A stretch of DNA of 64,000 bases, from the NCBI RefSeq assembly GCF_037450285.1, contig NZ_JAQISN010000001.1:2480001-2544000 (forward strand), in the 5' to 3' direction. The DNA is from Erwinia sp. SLM-02. GTDB taxonomy: Bacteria; Pseudomonadota; Gammaproteobacteria; Enterobacterales; Enterobacteriaceae. Made by a program: the position numbers and the translations under genes. The notes below the pieces were generated by a model. The model ran no database searches. It was not told the DNA's origin and was given only the letters and a program-made list of their open reading frames with translations. This document shows, one piece after another, positions 1-8,300 of this stretch (position 1 is the first letter of the stretch; the number at the start of each line of letters is the position of its first letter).

Positions 1-360
1 ACCCCGGTGAAGTACTACAATGCGCAGATTGCCCATGAGTACAAAAAAATCGAGAAGATTGCGCAGAAGAAGCTGATTGAAATGCTGCCGGAGGAACTGC
101 GCTCGGCCTGGGCGCCGCTGATCGATGAACATCAGCACAGCGAAGCGGAAACGGCGATCGTTAAGCAGGCAGATGCGCTTTGTGCCTACCTGAAATGCCT
201 GGAGGAACTGTCGGCGGGCAATAACGAATTCCTGCTGGCGAAAGCCCGACTGGAGAAAACCCTCTCCCAGCGTCACAGCCCGGAGATGGACTATTTCGTT
301 GAGGTCTTTATCCCGAGCTTCAGTTTATCGTTGGATGAGATAAGCCAGGAATCGCTGTAG
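1..360 (+). CDS. yfbR: 5'-deoxynucleotidase YfbR, C-terminal part
   Basis: This is the 3' end of a gene that starts before the window; 119 codons are present and the frame is open to base 1. The E. coli protein is about 199 residues, a cytoplasmic HD-superfamily phosphohydrolase that removes phosphate from deoxyribonucleoside 5'-monophosphates. The visible part matches the helical C-terminal half, including ADALCAYLKCLEEL, GNNEFLLAK and the tail FSLSLDEISQ. The N-terminal metal-binding H and HD residues lie mostly outside, so activity cannot be judged. In E. coli the next gene is yfbS; here a TonB/receptor pair and an IS lie between them. A GTG at base 7 is internal, not the start. Confidence 0.93.
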   Translation, partial: TPVKYYNAQIAHEYKKIEKIAQKKLIEMLPEELRSAWAPLIDEHQHSEAETAIVKQADALCAYLKCLEELSAGNNEFLLAKARLEKTLSQRHSPEMDYFVEVFIPSFSLSLDEISQESL

Positions 361-379
361 CGCCTCCGGCAGCCTTCAA

Positions 380-404
380 CCGTGCAGCCAGATGTGCTGC
401 ACGG
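380..404. terminator. Hairpin between convergent yfbR and tonB-like genes
   Basis: A perfect 8-bp stem, CCGTGCAG (380-387) and CTGCACGG (397-404), lies 20 bp after the yfbR stop and 19 bp before the end of the convergent gene. On the plus strand it is followed only by a weak T-containing stretch, so termination is likely but not certain. Confidence 0.45.
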
Positions 405-422
405 GGCTGTCTTTATGCGCTC

Positions 423-1265
423 TCAGCTACGTTTGGGGAAAAATGCCACCGGAGCGGTCAGCGTTTTCTGCGCCCCGGGTGGTGGCGCAGGCACCGGCGA
501 GGCGCGTCTGACCAGCGCCATCACCTCGCGATCCAGCTCGGCCACGCCCGAACTTCTCGCCAGCGAAACGCTCAGCACGTTCCCCCGATCGTCGATAGTG
601 AAACGAACCAGCACGGTGCCGGTATCGCCGCGCGCCTGCGCCGCTTCCGGATAGCGCTTACGCTTCTCCAGATGAGCCATTACTCTCCCTGCCCAGCTCG
701 CCTCCTGCGGCGTGGAGACCGAACTGCTGGCGTTGGTTTTCTGTGCGGCGGTGCGCTCGGCCTGCTGAGTCTGCACCTGGGCCTGAACCGCCTGCTTTGC
801 CGATACCTGCTCCTGGTGCTGCGCCTGCTGCAGCTTTTGCTTTTTCTGTTTTTCCTGCTGCGACTTGCCCTTCTGGTCTTTTTTCGTTTTCGCCCCCGCT
901 GCGGCTCTCAGAGCGACCTCCGGTTTTTCGGTCTCGGGTACCGCTTTCTCCGGCTCTTTTTCCGGCTGCTTCTGGGGATCGACGGCCGGTGCAGCGGCGG
1001 CATCGCTCTGAGTCTCCGCCTTCACCTTCTCTTCGCTGGCCTGCGAGTTCTGGCTTTCCGGTGAGATGTCGTTTCGTTCGGTCAGTACCGCCTGGGCGGT
1101 ATCCGCCATTTCGATCATAATCGCTGCGGGCGGCGTATTGTCGGCGGCGGTAATCGGTGGCATCCACATCAGCCACAGCGCGGCACCAGCATGCAGGCCC
1201 AGCGCCAGCAGGCTGCCCGTCAGCCAGCTCGTCGTTCCGGCGCGGCGTGCATCTTCAAACGTCAC
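423..1265 (-). CDS. TonB-like energy transducer next to a TonB-dependent receptor
   Basis: A 280-residue protein built like TonB. It has a short cytoplasmic N-terminus, one membrane anchor at about residues 14-36, a long periplasmic linker rich in Lys, Glu, Gln and Ala (about 75-190), and a C-terminal TonB domain (about 200-280) with the family pattern YPEAAQARGDTG then VLVRFTIDDRGNV and a buried LDREVMALVRRA helix. It would carry proton-motive energy from ExbB/ExbD to outer membrane receptors. The start is GTG with AAGGG ten bases upstream; no ATG is available nearby. It lies 209 bp downstream of the receptor gene on the same strand. This resembles the hasR-hasB arrangement, in which a receptor has its own TonB paralogue, but that pairing is inference. 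The linker is not the Pro-Glu/Pro-Lys type of housekeeping TonB. Confidence 0.85.
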   Translation of the reverse strand: MTFEDARRAGTTSWLTGSLLALGLHAGAALWLMWMPPITAADNTPPAAIMIEMADTAQAVLTERNDISPESQNSQASEEKVKAETQSDAAAAPAVDPQKQPEKEPEKAVPETEKPEVALRAAAGAKTKKDQKGKSQQEKQKKQKLQQAQHQEQVSAKQAVQAQVQTQQAERTAAQKTNASSSVSTPQEASWAGRVMAHLEKRKRYPEAAQARGDTGTVLVRFTIDDRGNVLSVSLARSSGVAELDREVMALVRRASPVPAPPPGAQKTLTAPVAFFPKRS

Positions 1266-1443
1266 TGGCGTTGCCCTTTCTAACCAACCTCATTACAAAA
1301 TCCCTACGGCATCCCCGGGAATTCGGGTCTCTGGTTAATAAAACGAATAAGGGGGATAAATTTTCTGTTAAATCGGCAGTTTTTTTACTTCGGGGCGACA
1401 TTGGCAAGAAATCAGTACGGGCAGAAGAAGTGGATGGCGAATT

Positions 1444-1469
1444 CAGGGCGAGGCGGATGCCCCGCCCTG
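1444..1469 (-). terminator. GC-rich hairpin after the receptor gene
   Basis: CAGGGCG (1444-1450) pairs with CGCCCTG (1463-1469), with an inner GGC/GCC pairing, starting 5 bp after the receptor stop. No T-run follows in the minus direction, so it may reduce or protect rather than end the transcript that continues toward the tonB-like gene. Confidence 0.35.
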
Positions 1470-1474
1470 GATTA

Positions 1475-4171
1475 TCAGAACTTCAGCGTGACGCTTCCGC
1501 GCAGCGTCCGGCCAGGGCCCGGCTGCGGCATGATGCTCATCGCTTCAACATAGTAGCGATCCGTGAGGTTATCGATATTCAGATCGAAGATGGCATTTTT
1601 GTTCAGCTGATAGCTGGCATACAGATCGATCAGCGCGTATGGGTTCCATTTAGAGGCCTGGATTGAACCTACACCTAATGACTGAATCGTTTTTTCACTG
1701 CCGTCGCCGATCCCTTCGGTATAGCGGCTGCCGATCCAGTTAAACCGCGTGCCCACGGTCAGCTTGTCGTCAAGGAAGCGGCTGCCGAGGTTCATCGTGA
1801 CGGTATCCTTCGGGGGCACCTGCTGCAGGGCGAAGCTGTTGTAGATCCCGCCCGCCGCGCATTCGGTGTATTCCGGGTTAATGCTGCCCGGGACGGCGCA
1901 GAACATCACGTGGGTGTAATGGTTCCAGCCGATGCTACCGAACACTTTCCCCGTATCGTACTCGGCGGTCACTTCATAACCGCGCATCTCAGCCGACTTA
2001 AGATTCACACGACCCAGTGCGTACCAGGTAAACCATGGGGTTTCCATCGGAATATTGGAACGGGTAATGTAGTTATCAACGTTGTTATCAAAGTACGCCG
2101 CGTGCAGGCGCAGTTTATCTTCAGGCAGGAACACGCCGTCGCGCAGGAAGTTAATCCCCAGCTCGTAGCTGCGTGCCTGCTCCGGCTTCACCGGGTTATC
2201 AGAAACCGGCATGCCGAAGGACGGGCTGGTCAAGGATTCAAAGATGCTTGGGTTGCGCATCACGTTGCTGTATTTCACATACGGCTTAACGCCTTCCCAG
2301 GGTTCCACGGTCACACTGGCGATCCGCGACCAGCCTTTGTCCGTGCGCTCGTACGGCTCCGCCAACGTGGGGGCATTATCCAGTGTTTTGTAATGCTGAT
2401 AGCGCAGGTTCCCGTTCAGCGTCAGCCAGTCCTGTGGTTTCCACTCTACGGTGGTAAACGCGTTACTCTCGCGGCGATTGCCTTCGCGCGGCTGCGGAAT
2501 GGAAAGGAATGTGCTCGGGGTATAAACGATGCCATCCGGGCTACCTACATCTTCACGCGTGTAGCCACCGCCGTATTCCACGCTGACGTCGCCTGCCGGG
2601 GTGTTCAGCAATGAGGTATTCGACAGCGTACCGCCCCAGCGCTCCGATCCCACCAGCATTCCCGCATCGTTCAACACGTACTGCGTGTTGCTATAGTTAG
2701 TAGCGTTCGCCCGGTTATCCACCTTATTGTAGAAGGTGTTGATCTTCAGGTTGATGAGGTCGGTTTCTTCAGGCTGCCAGTTATAGCGTGCGGTCCAAGT
2801 ATCCAGAGTGATATTGCTGAGCCGCCCCTGATAAAGCCCCTGAGTGATATAGTAGGTCGATCCCAGCTGGTAACCATAGTCGCTGATGTACTTACTGTAT
2901 CCCACTTCCAGCGTCTGATTATCCACCATCTTCAGCTTGCCTTTCAGCAGCCATGACTCATTGTTCAGCGAGGTGTTAAGTACCTGTTCGCCAGCGCGAT
3001 AGGGGCTGACGCCACCATTTATCCAGCGTTCATTACCATAATTATCAACATCAAAAGCGGGATGAGGCTGGTTGCCGCCGTGCTTACCGGCGTAATAGTT
3101 ACCGTTGTAGCGTTGGGCGTAGGCCGCTACGCCTTCAAAATATTCACTGGTTCCGGCGATGGCGATACTGCCGGATCCCCCGGTGGCCTCAAACAGCCCG
3201 GGGCGGTTTGTATCGTTTTCATAATACATATCGGTCGGCGGGCCATCCCAGACGTAGCCCAGCGTTTTCTTCATCCCCGCTCGGGTGCCCTCACGCGGCA
3301 CGCTGCCGCTGTTGCCGTTGAATCCGCCCTTCAGCCGCACGCCGATGCTCTCGCCCGGCAGCAAAATATCTTTCGCACTGATGGTGTTAACACGAACCAC
3401 GCCACCGGTAGCACCGACGGCATCTGCACCCATACTCGCGCCCTTCTCAATCGAAACTGAGCCGATAAAGTCCGGGTCAATATAGCTGCGCGAGTTAGAA
3501 CCGTTATAGCCCTGATAGATGGTCGTTTCCTGACTGGATCCATCGACGATCACCGGTACGCGACCCTGGCCCTGCATACCGCGAATATTCACGTCCAGCG
3601 CGCCGGAGTTGCGGCCGTCACCGTTCAGTACGCCCGGCACGCCGGAGAGGAAGTCGCCCACCGACGTGCCGCGGAAACGATCCACCTGCTCACCAGACAG
3701 ATAAGCGCTGGATCCTGCAGATTCATAAGGCGCATCGGCAGGTGTACCGCCCGCTTTAGCATTAACGGTAATGGTGCCGAGCATCAGTGAATCATCGCCT
3801 GCCGCAGCGGTGGTTGCCGACTGGCTCAGCGTGACCGTGTTGCTGCCGGTAAAGCTGTAGCTGAGCCCGGTTCCCTGTAACAGTCGGGAGAGCGCGTCAG
3901 CCGGTGTGGTGGTCGCCGTAACGCCGGCAGAACGCTGCCCTGCTGCATATTCCGGTAGATAGCTGACCTGCATGCCGGACTGGCTGCCGAAGTCGGCCAG
4001 CGCCGACGAGAGCGAACCGCCGGGAATACGGAAGTTAACCTGTTTTGCCTCTTCCGCCTGCACGGAAAACGGCAGCGCAGCCAGCGGCAGCGTGATACTG
4101 CCGAGCAGCGTGACGCTAAACAGTCGTGTTCCGACACGGCGCCCCACATTCATTTTCACTGACGAACTCAT
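1475..4171 (-). CDS. TonB-dependent outer membrane receptor with STN domain
   Basis: An 898-residue outer membrane transporter. A signal peptide (about 1-39, ending SVQA) is followed by a secretin/TonB short N-terminal (STN) domain at about 44-118, a plug domain (about 150-265, with NIRGMQGQGRVPVIVDG and IEKGASMGADAVGATGG) and a 22-strand-type barrel ending in phenylalanine (VTLKF). STN domains in FecA- and HasR-like receptors talk to FecR-type anti-sigma factors, but no sigma/anti-sigma pair lies in the window. A FRAP/NPNL-like region is present in altered form (NVMRNPSIFESL, then NPVKPEQARSYELG). The length and the neighbouring TonB-like gene recall HasR (heme), but siderophore or other metal complexes are equally possible. 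It sits in an insertion between yfbR and yfbS. Confidence 0.88.
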   Translation of the reverse strand: MSSSVKMNVGRRVGTRLFSVTLLGSITLPLAALPFSVQAEEAKQVNFRIPGGSLSSALADFGSQSGMQVSYLPEYAAGQRSAGVTATTTPADALSRLLQGTGLSYSFTGSNTVTLSQSATTAAAGDDSLMLGTITVNAKAGGTPADAPYESAGSSAYLSGEQVDRFRGTSVGDFLSGVPGVLNGDGRNSGALDVNIRGMQGQGRVPVIVDGSSQETTIYQGYNGSNSRSYIDPDFIGSVSIEKGASMGADAVGATGGVVRVNTISAKDILLPGESIGVRLKGGFNGNSGSVPREGTRAGMKKTLGYVWDGPPTDMYYENDTNRPGLFEATGGSGSIAIAGTSEYFEGVAAYAQRYNGNYYAGKHGGNQPHPAFDVDNYGNERWINGGVSPYRAGEQVLNTSLNNESWLLKGKLKMVDNQTLEVGYSKYISDYGYQLGSTYYITQGLYQGRLSNITLDTWTARYNWQPEETDLINLKINTFYNKVDNRANATNYSNTQYVLNDAGMLVGSERWGGTLSNTSLLNTPAGDVSVEYGGGYTREDVGSPDGIVYTPSTFLSIPQPREGNRRESNAFTTVEWKPQDWLTLNGNLRYQHYKTLDNAPTLAEPYERTDKGWSRIASVTVEPWEGVKPYVKYSNVMRNPSIFESLTSPSFGMPVSDNPVKPEQARSYELGINFLRDGVFLPEDKLRLHAAYFDNNVDNYITRSNIPMETPWFTWYALGRVNLKSAEMRGYEVTAEYDTGKVFGSIGWNHYTHVMFCAVPGSINPEYTECAAGGIYNSFALQQVPPKDTVTMNLGSRFLDDKLTVGTRFNWIGSRYTEGIGDGSEKTIQSLGVGSIQASKWNPYALIDLYASYQLNKNAIFDLNIDNLTDRYYVEAMSIMPQPGPGRTLRGSVTLKF

Positions 4172-4745
4172 TAGATCCCAGTCCCCTGATAGTAAGCACG
4201 ATGTTATGCATCGATTTTTAGTCCATCGATGTCTGTCTGGTTACTACAACGAATGAGAACGGGATTTTTTTTGTGTTTATGAAAATAAATGCGTTTTTAT
4301 TTTATAAATTCTGTACAGGTCTCAGTTATTTACGTACTGATTTCAGGGGTAATACAGAGATAAGTGGTTGCGCTGCGGATTACCCGCTCGGGGGCACTGC
4401 CAGCCGGCTCTTTGACTTTCGTGTTGCCTGAAAAATCTAAGGATTTAACGGTGAGTTTCTTCTTCACAATCTGAATCCAGATTGATTGCAAACCTGGGAG
4501 TTGGCTTAAGCTGTCCATGCCCCTGCTCAGGCAGATCCTAGCCCCCTTTGCGATGCTTTCACTGCGTTCGTCCGCGTCCCTGCAGCCGAATTGGGGCTTT
4601 CATATTGAGTTCTGAATTACAGATTCCCATGGCGGACAGGCCACACGTCTGATGTTGAATTCTGGTGTCGACTTTTAAGAAAACACAATCGGACTTTGAA
4701 GCCATTAAAACTTAACGTCACAACCAGCGAGCACTATGTGGAAAA

Positions 4746-4948
4746 GGGGCCAGTCTCTGCGGCTGTTGGGCAATCCGCAGCGCTGAAGCGTAAGCAGCGG
4801 GGCCGGAGAGCCAGGCATGGATGCCTGGATCAGGCGCGGCGCGGGCAGGACGCCCGCTCTGCGCCGATCCGAAAGGCCGGATGCTGGAGCTGAAGAGACC
4901 GCATAGCGGCGCGAGGACCGCCCGACAGCCGCAGAGACTGGCCCCAAA
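4746..4948. repeat. Long imperfect palindrome with internal hairpins
   Basis: Bases 4746-4771 are the reverse complement of 4919-4945 with two mismatches (GGGGCCAGTCTCTGCGGCTG against CAGCCGCAGAGACTGGCCCC). Between the arms lie two strong hairpins: CCAGGCAT/ATGCCTGG (4811-4818 and 4821-4828), and a nested one in which GGATC-A-GGCGC (4827-4837) pairs with GCGCCGATCC (4861-4870) around GCGGGC/GCCCGC (4841-4846 and 4852-4857). The whole could fold as one cruciform or a structured RNA. It looks like a mobile or dispersed intergenic element (MITE- or BIME-like), but I do not recognise its family. Confidence 0.7.
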
Positions 4949-5040
4949 GCATCATACCAACAGCGAAGAGCCCACAGTCCCGATGCTGGAGCTGAAGAGA
5001 CCACATAGCGGCGCGAGGACCGCCCGACAGCCGCAGAGAC
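4881..5040. repeat. 102-bp tandem repeat, unit 1 and first part of unit 2
   Basis: Unit 1 is 4881-4982. Unit 2 starts at 4983, and its first 58 bp match unit 1 with one mismatch (GACCGCATAG against GACCACATAG). Unit 2 is cut at 5040 by the IS3-family element and resumes at 6311. The right arm of the larger palindrome lies inside each unit (CAGCCGCAGAGACTGGCCCC in unit 1). Confidence 0.85.
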
Positions 5041-5106
5041 TGTAGTGGTCTAATAGATTCGGACACTCTCAGAGGTTATAAAGTTAATAACCAGAGAGGT
5101 GACACG

Positions 5107-5427
5107 ATGAGTGGAAGAACGTTTACCCCCGAGTTCAAGCGTGAATGTGCTGAACTCGTTCTCGATCATGGCTACACCACACAACAGGCTTGTAATACTG
5201 CAGATGTCGGTTCCACAGCAGTGCGCCGCTGGGTCAGGCAACTGCTGGCAGAACGGAGTAGTGGTATAGAGGCTCCCGGTTTGACTGTTTCGTCCTCAGC
5301 CACACCGCTAACGCCAGAGCAACAACGTATCCGCCAGCTTGAAGAACGCATTCTTCGACTGGAACGGGACAAAGAAATATTAAAAAAAGCTGCGGCTTTG
5401 CTGATGTCGGACTCCACAAGATCCTGA
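5107..5427 (+). CDS. IS3-family transposase OrfA
   Basis: A 106-residue protein with an N-terminal helix-turn-helix (about residues 7-50: FTPEFKRECAELVLDHG, then STAVRRWVRQL) and a C-terminal leucine-zipper-like coiled coil (about 75-98: IRQLEERILRLERDKEILKK). This is the usual DNA-binding, dimerising OrfA of IS3 elements; it binds the terminal repeats and can inhibit transposition when made alone. AGAGGTGACACG just upstream gives a Shine-Dalgarno for the ATG. The last codons overlap the frameshift site that joins it to OrfB. Confidence 0.93.
   Translation: MSGRTFTPEFKRECAELVLDHGYTTQQACNTADVGSTAVRRWVRQLLAERSSGIEAPGLTVSSSATPLTPEQQRIRQLEERILRLERDKEILKKAAALLMSDSTRS
5382..5389 (+). promoter_or_regulatory. 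A7 slippery site for -1 frameshifting
   Basis: Seven adenines (5382-5388) followed by G lie in the OrfA codons AAA AAA. Slipping back one base moves ribosomes into the OrfB frame, which is open from here through 6290 without a stop. This is the classical IS3-family arrangement that yields the OrfAB transposase. Confidence 0.85.
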
Positions 5428-6290
5428 CGTTCATCACCGCATTAAGCGGGCCATACAGCATAAAAGAACTTTGCGCGGTGCTGGGAGTACACCGTAGCCA
5501 GTTTTATTACCATAAAAAACAGCAGCAGAAAGAAACGGCTGCGCGCGATGCTCTGCGTCAGAAAGTAGCCGAGCTTCACAGGATGAGCCGCGGTTCTGCT
5601 GGCGCACGCACGTTATCATCAATGCTGAAGAAAGAGGGCCAGACTGTAGGACGATACAAGGCCAGAAGGCTTATGAAAGAAGCCGGGCTTGTCAGTATGC
5701 AGCCTTCCAGGCATCGTTATCGCGTGTGTGAGCAGCCGTCGATGATGGCGAAAAATGTACTGGCCCGGGGATTTAATGTGGCAAAACCGAACAAGGTCTG
5801 GTGCGGAGATATTACCTTCATCAGGACAGAGAAAGGATGGTATTACCTTGCTGTAGTGCTGGCTCTGTACGCGCGTAAGGTGGTTGGCTGGGCGTTCTCA
5901 ATGACGGCGGACAGTCAGCTGACACAGCATGCTCTGACAGTCGCCTGGCACAACCGTGGTCGTCCATCAGGCATCCTGTTCCACTCCGATCAGGGTACGC
6001 AGTACAGCAGTCACTCTTACCGTGCGACGTGTTCAAGGTATGGAATGACAGCCAGCATGAGCCGGAAAGGTAACTGCTGGGATAACGCAGTAACAGAAAG
6101 GCTGTTCCGAAGTCTGAAAACGGAATGGCTTCCCCACAAAGGTTACTGTAGTGCAGAAGAAGCGAAGAGAGATGTGTCGTTATATCTGAGTGGTTATTAC
6201 AACAGGATACGACCACACAAGTACAACAGCGGGCTGTCGCCCGCAGAAAAAGAAAGACAAATGCAAAAAGAACCTCTGGCTATGTCCTAA
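5382..6290 (+). CDS. IS3-family transposase OrfB (catalytic part, made as OrfAB fusion)
   Basis: The catalytic rve-type integrase frame, entered by -1 slippage at 5382-5388; the first internal ATG is at 5478 (270 residues from there). After an HTH_21-like segment (EAGLVSMQPSRHRYRV), the DDE core follows: D in VWCGDITFI, D in LFHSDQGTQYSS, and E in NAVTERLF exactly 35 residues after the second D, as the family requires. C-terminal YYNRIRPHKYNSGLSPAE is typical. No frameshift or stop interrupts it, so the transposase should be active. Confidence 0.93.
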   Translation, partial: KKSCGFADVGLHKILTFITALSGPYSIKELCAVLGVHRSQFYYHKKQQQKETAARDALRQKVAELHRMSRGSAGARTLSSMLKKEGQTVGRYKARRLMKEAGLVSMQPSRHRYRVCEQPSMMAKNVLARGFNVAKPNKVWCGDITFIRTEKGWYYLAVVLALYARKVVGWAFSMTADSQLTQHALTVAWHNRGRPSGILFHSDQGTQYSSHSYRATCSRYGMTASMSRKGNCWDNAVTERLFRSLKTEWLPHKGYCSAEEAKRDVSLYLSGYYNRIRPHKYNSGLSPAEKERQMQKEPLAMS

Positions 6291-6310
6291 ATGACTGGAC
6301 CACTACAGAC

Positions 6311-6390
6311 TGGCCCCAAAGCACATAGCCAGCAGCGAAGAGCACACAGTCCCGATGCTGGAGCAGAAGGAACCTTGCAGCGACGAATCT
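6311..6390. repeat. 102-bp tandem repeat, rest of unit 2 and degraded unit 3
   Basis: Bases 6311-6354 (44 bp) complete unit 2 after the IS; 58 + 44 gives 102 bp, the same as unit 1. A third copy begins at 6355 with ATGCTGGAGC and then decays; it runs into the end of yfbS at 6391. Confidence 0.8.
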
Positions 6391-8220
6391 TCAAAACGGA
6401 AACAAACGCGGAATCAACAGCACGCTGACCACCATCACGATCAGCGTAAACGGCACGCCAATCTTCACAAAATCAAAGAAACGATATCCCCCCGGCGCGC
6501 ACACCAGCGTATTCACCGGAGAGGACACCGGCGTCATAAACGCCGCCGAAGCCGCCACGGCCACCACCATGGTAAACGGATAGGGCGATACGCCCATCTG
6601 ATGTGCCGCCGCCACGCCAATCGGCGCCATCAGCACCGCCGTGGCGGTATTGGAAATAAACAGCCCAATGGTGGCGCAGAGAACGAACAGACACACCAGC
6701 ATCACCTGCGGACTGTGCCCTCCTGCCAGCTGCATCAGGCCATCGACGATTAACGTCACGCCCCCGGTCTTTTGTAGCGCCAGCGCAAAAGGCATCATCC
6801 CGATAATCAGAATCAGCCCCGGCCAGTGAATCGACCGCCACGCGCTTTCCGCATCGATGCAGCGGAATTTTCCCATCAGCAGACAGGCAATAATCGCGGC
6901 AATCGGATTGGGGATCTCCTCGGTCAGCATCATCGCTACCATCAGCGCCAGGCAGAACAGCGCATGCGGAGCCTGACTGCTGGCCGGAGCAACCTCATCC
7001 ACCTCGGCAGGCAAATTCAGCACCATAAAATCACGCTGGGTCTGCTGCTGGATCTGGGCGATTTTTTTCCAGTCGCCCATCACCAGCAAAATATCCCCCA
7101 GCGCCAGCGGTTCATCGGTGAACGCGTTCTCCAGCACCTCGCTTCCGCGCCGCATCCCCACCACGCTGATGCCGTAGCGCGAACGGAAAGCGATTTCACG
7201 CAGGCTTTTTCCCTGCAGCGGCGAGTCGGCCAGCAGCGAAACTTCGGCCATACCAACGTCGCGGGCGCGATCGGAAAAGTATTCGCCGCGCAGCACCATT
7301 GGTTCCAGCTGCTGGCTGGCGCAAAACTCCCGCAGGTCGATCTCGGCAGCAGACATATCAATCAGCAGCACGTCGCCGCTGCGAAACTCGGTGGTCCCGG
7401 TCACCGGCACCATTACCCGACGGAATTTACGCCAGCGCTCCAGGCCAACTACGCTGGCACCGAAACGCTCACGCAGCTGCAGGTCGTCCAGCCGATGCCC
7501 GATCAGCGGGGAGTCAGGGCGGATCGCCAGACGCCTGGCGCGGCCGCTTAGCCGGTACTGATGAATCAGCTCGCGGAAGGTACGCCGGGCCTGGCCGGGA
7601 CGATCGGCGGCGGGCGTGACCAGCCAGAAGCGTGCCAGCAGCATATAACCGATGCCCAGCAGCAGAACCACCAGCCCAATCGGCGTCACCGCAAAAAAGC
7701 CGAAACCGTTCAGCCCTTCACGCACCAGTTCACTGTTGACCACCAGGTTAGGCGGGGTGGCCACCAGCGTCATCATTCCGCTGATCAGTCCGGCAAAGCT
7801 CAGCGGCATCATCAGGCGGCCCGGGGAGCTGTTGATTTTCACGGCAACGCTCAGCACCACCGGGATAAAAATCGCCACCACGCCGGTAGAACTCATTACC
7901 GCGCCCAGCCCGGCCACGGTGAGCATCAGCAGCACAACTACCCGGCTTTCACTGTTGCCAGCCACTTTTATCAGCCACTCGCCCAGTTGGAGCGCCACGC
8001 CGGTCCGCACCAGCCCTTCACCCACCACAAACAGCGCAGCAATCAGGATCACGTTCGGATCGCTGAACCCCTGCGTCGCTTCCTGCAACGTCAGCGTGCC
8101 GCTCAGTACAAAGGCAATAATCACCAACAGCGCGACAATTTCCATACGCAGCCTGCCGGTGATGAAAAGCATCACGACCATTGCCAGCAGGCAAAGTACC
8201 CAGAGCAGTTGATTGTTCAC
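6391..8220 (-). CDS. yfbS: SLC13-type/TrkA-C transporter YfbS
   Basis: A 609-residue inner membrane protein (E. coli YfbS is 610). About four to five membrane segments in the first 200 residues, then a cytoplasmic insert (about 215-395) with two TrkA-C/RCK_C-like modules (LIGHRLDDLQLRERFGASVVG and LQGKSLREIAFRSRYGISVVG), then a second membrane half with the family stretch MTPVSSPVNTLV near the C-terminus. The family moves anions such as sulfate or dicarboxylates with cations; the substrate of YfbS itself is not known. It lies just downstream of hxpA on the same strand but behind a terminator. The degraded repeat unit abuts its 3' end without disturbing the frame. Confidence 0.9.
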   Translation of the reverse strand: MNNQLLWVLCLLAMVVMLFITGRLRMEIVALLVIIAFVLSGTLTLQEATQGFSDPNVILIAALFVVGEGLVRTGVALQLGEWLIKVAGNSESRVVVLLMLTVAGLGAVMSSTGVVAIFIPVVLSVAVKINSSPGRLMMPLSFAGLISGMMTLVATPPNLVVNSELVREGLNGFGFFAVTPIGLVVLLLGIGYMLLARFWLVTPAADRPGQARRTFRELIHQYRLSGRARRLAIRPDSPLIGHRLDDLQLRERFGASVVGLERWRKFRRVMVPVTGTTEFRSGDVLLIDMSAAEIDLREFCASQQLEPMVLRGEYFSDRARDVGMAEVSLLADSPLQGKSLREIAFRSRYGISVVGMRRGSEVLENAFTDEPLALGDILLVMGDWKKIAQIQQQTQRDFMVLNLPAEVDEVAPASSQAPHALFCLALMVAMMLTEEIPNPIAAIIACLLMGKFRCIDAESAWRSIHWPGLILIIGMMPFALALQKTGGVTLIVDGLMQLAGGHSPQVMLVCLFVLCATIGLFISNTATAVLMAPIGVAAAHQMGVSPYPFTMVVAVAASAAFMTPVSSPVNTLVCAPGGYRFFDFVKIGVPFTLIVMVVSVLLIPRLFPF

Positions 8221-8264
8221 GGCGAATTCCCGTCATACAGCCATCATTACCCGCAGCATGACAT

Positions 8265-8287
8265 AAAAAAACCCCGCAATAGCGGGG
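8265..8287 (-). terminator. Rho-independent terminator after hxpA
   Basis: CCCCGC (8272-8277) and GCGGGG (8282-8287) pair around AATA; in the minus direction the stem is followed by a run of seven T (A-run at 8265-8271 on the plus strand). It ends the yfbU-hxpA transcript before yfbS. Confidence 0.85.
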
Positions 8288-8300
8288 TTAAATCAAGGGA

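Larger units (their letters stand above)
4172..5040. other. Gene-free region between the receptor and the IS
   Basis: About 870 bp with no credible gene. The first 150 bp (4172-4320) is AT-rich and holds the receptor promoter; I could not place a Fur box or a -35/-10 pair with confidence. Bases 4320-4740 show nothing I recognise; a 62-codon minus-strand frame at 4330-4518 has no recognisable family. From 4746 onward the DNA is a structured repeat, described separately. Confidence 0.6.
5041..6307 (+). mobile_element. IS3-family insertion sequence, 1267 bp, apparently intact
   Basis: The ends are imperfect inverted repeats of about 25 bp starting TGTAGTGGTC on both sides (5041-5065 and, reversed, 6283-6307). 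A 3-bp target duplication GAC flanks it (5038-5040 and 6308-6310); removing the IS and one GAC restores CAGAGACTGGCCCC exactly as in the undamaged repeat copy. It carries two overlapping transposase frames with an A7 slippery site, and both frames are open with DDE residues present, so it looks recently inserted and functional. The exact ISfinder name is not claimed. Confidence 0.95.

Noticed and set aside
4172..4330. Possible Fur box before the TonB-dependent receptor
   Set aside because: AATGAGAACGGGATT has too few matches to the Fur pattern; iron control is plausible but not shown.
4330..4518. 62-codon minus-strand frame in the receptor-IS gap
   Set aside because: No ribosome site, domain or recognisable similarity; could be a gene remnant but nothing supports it.
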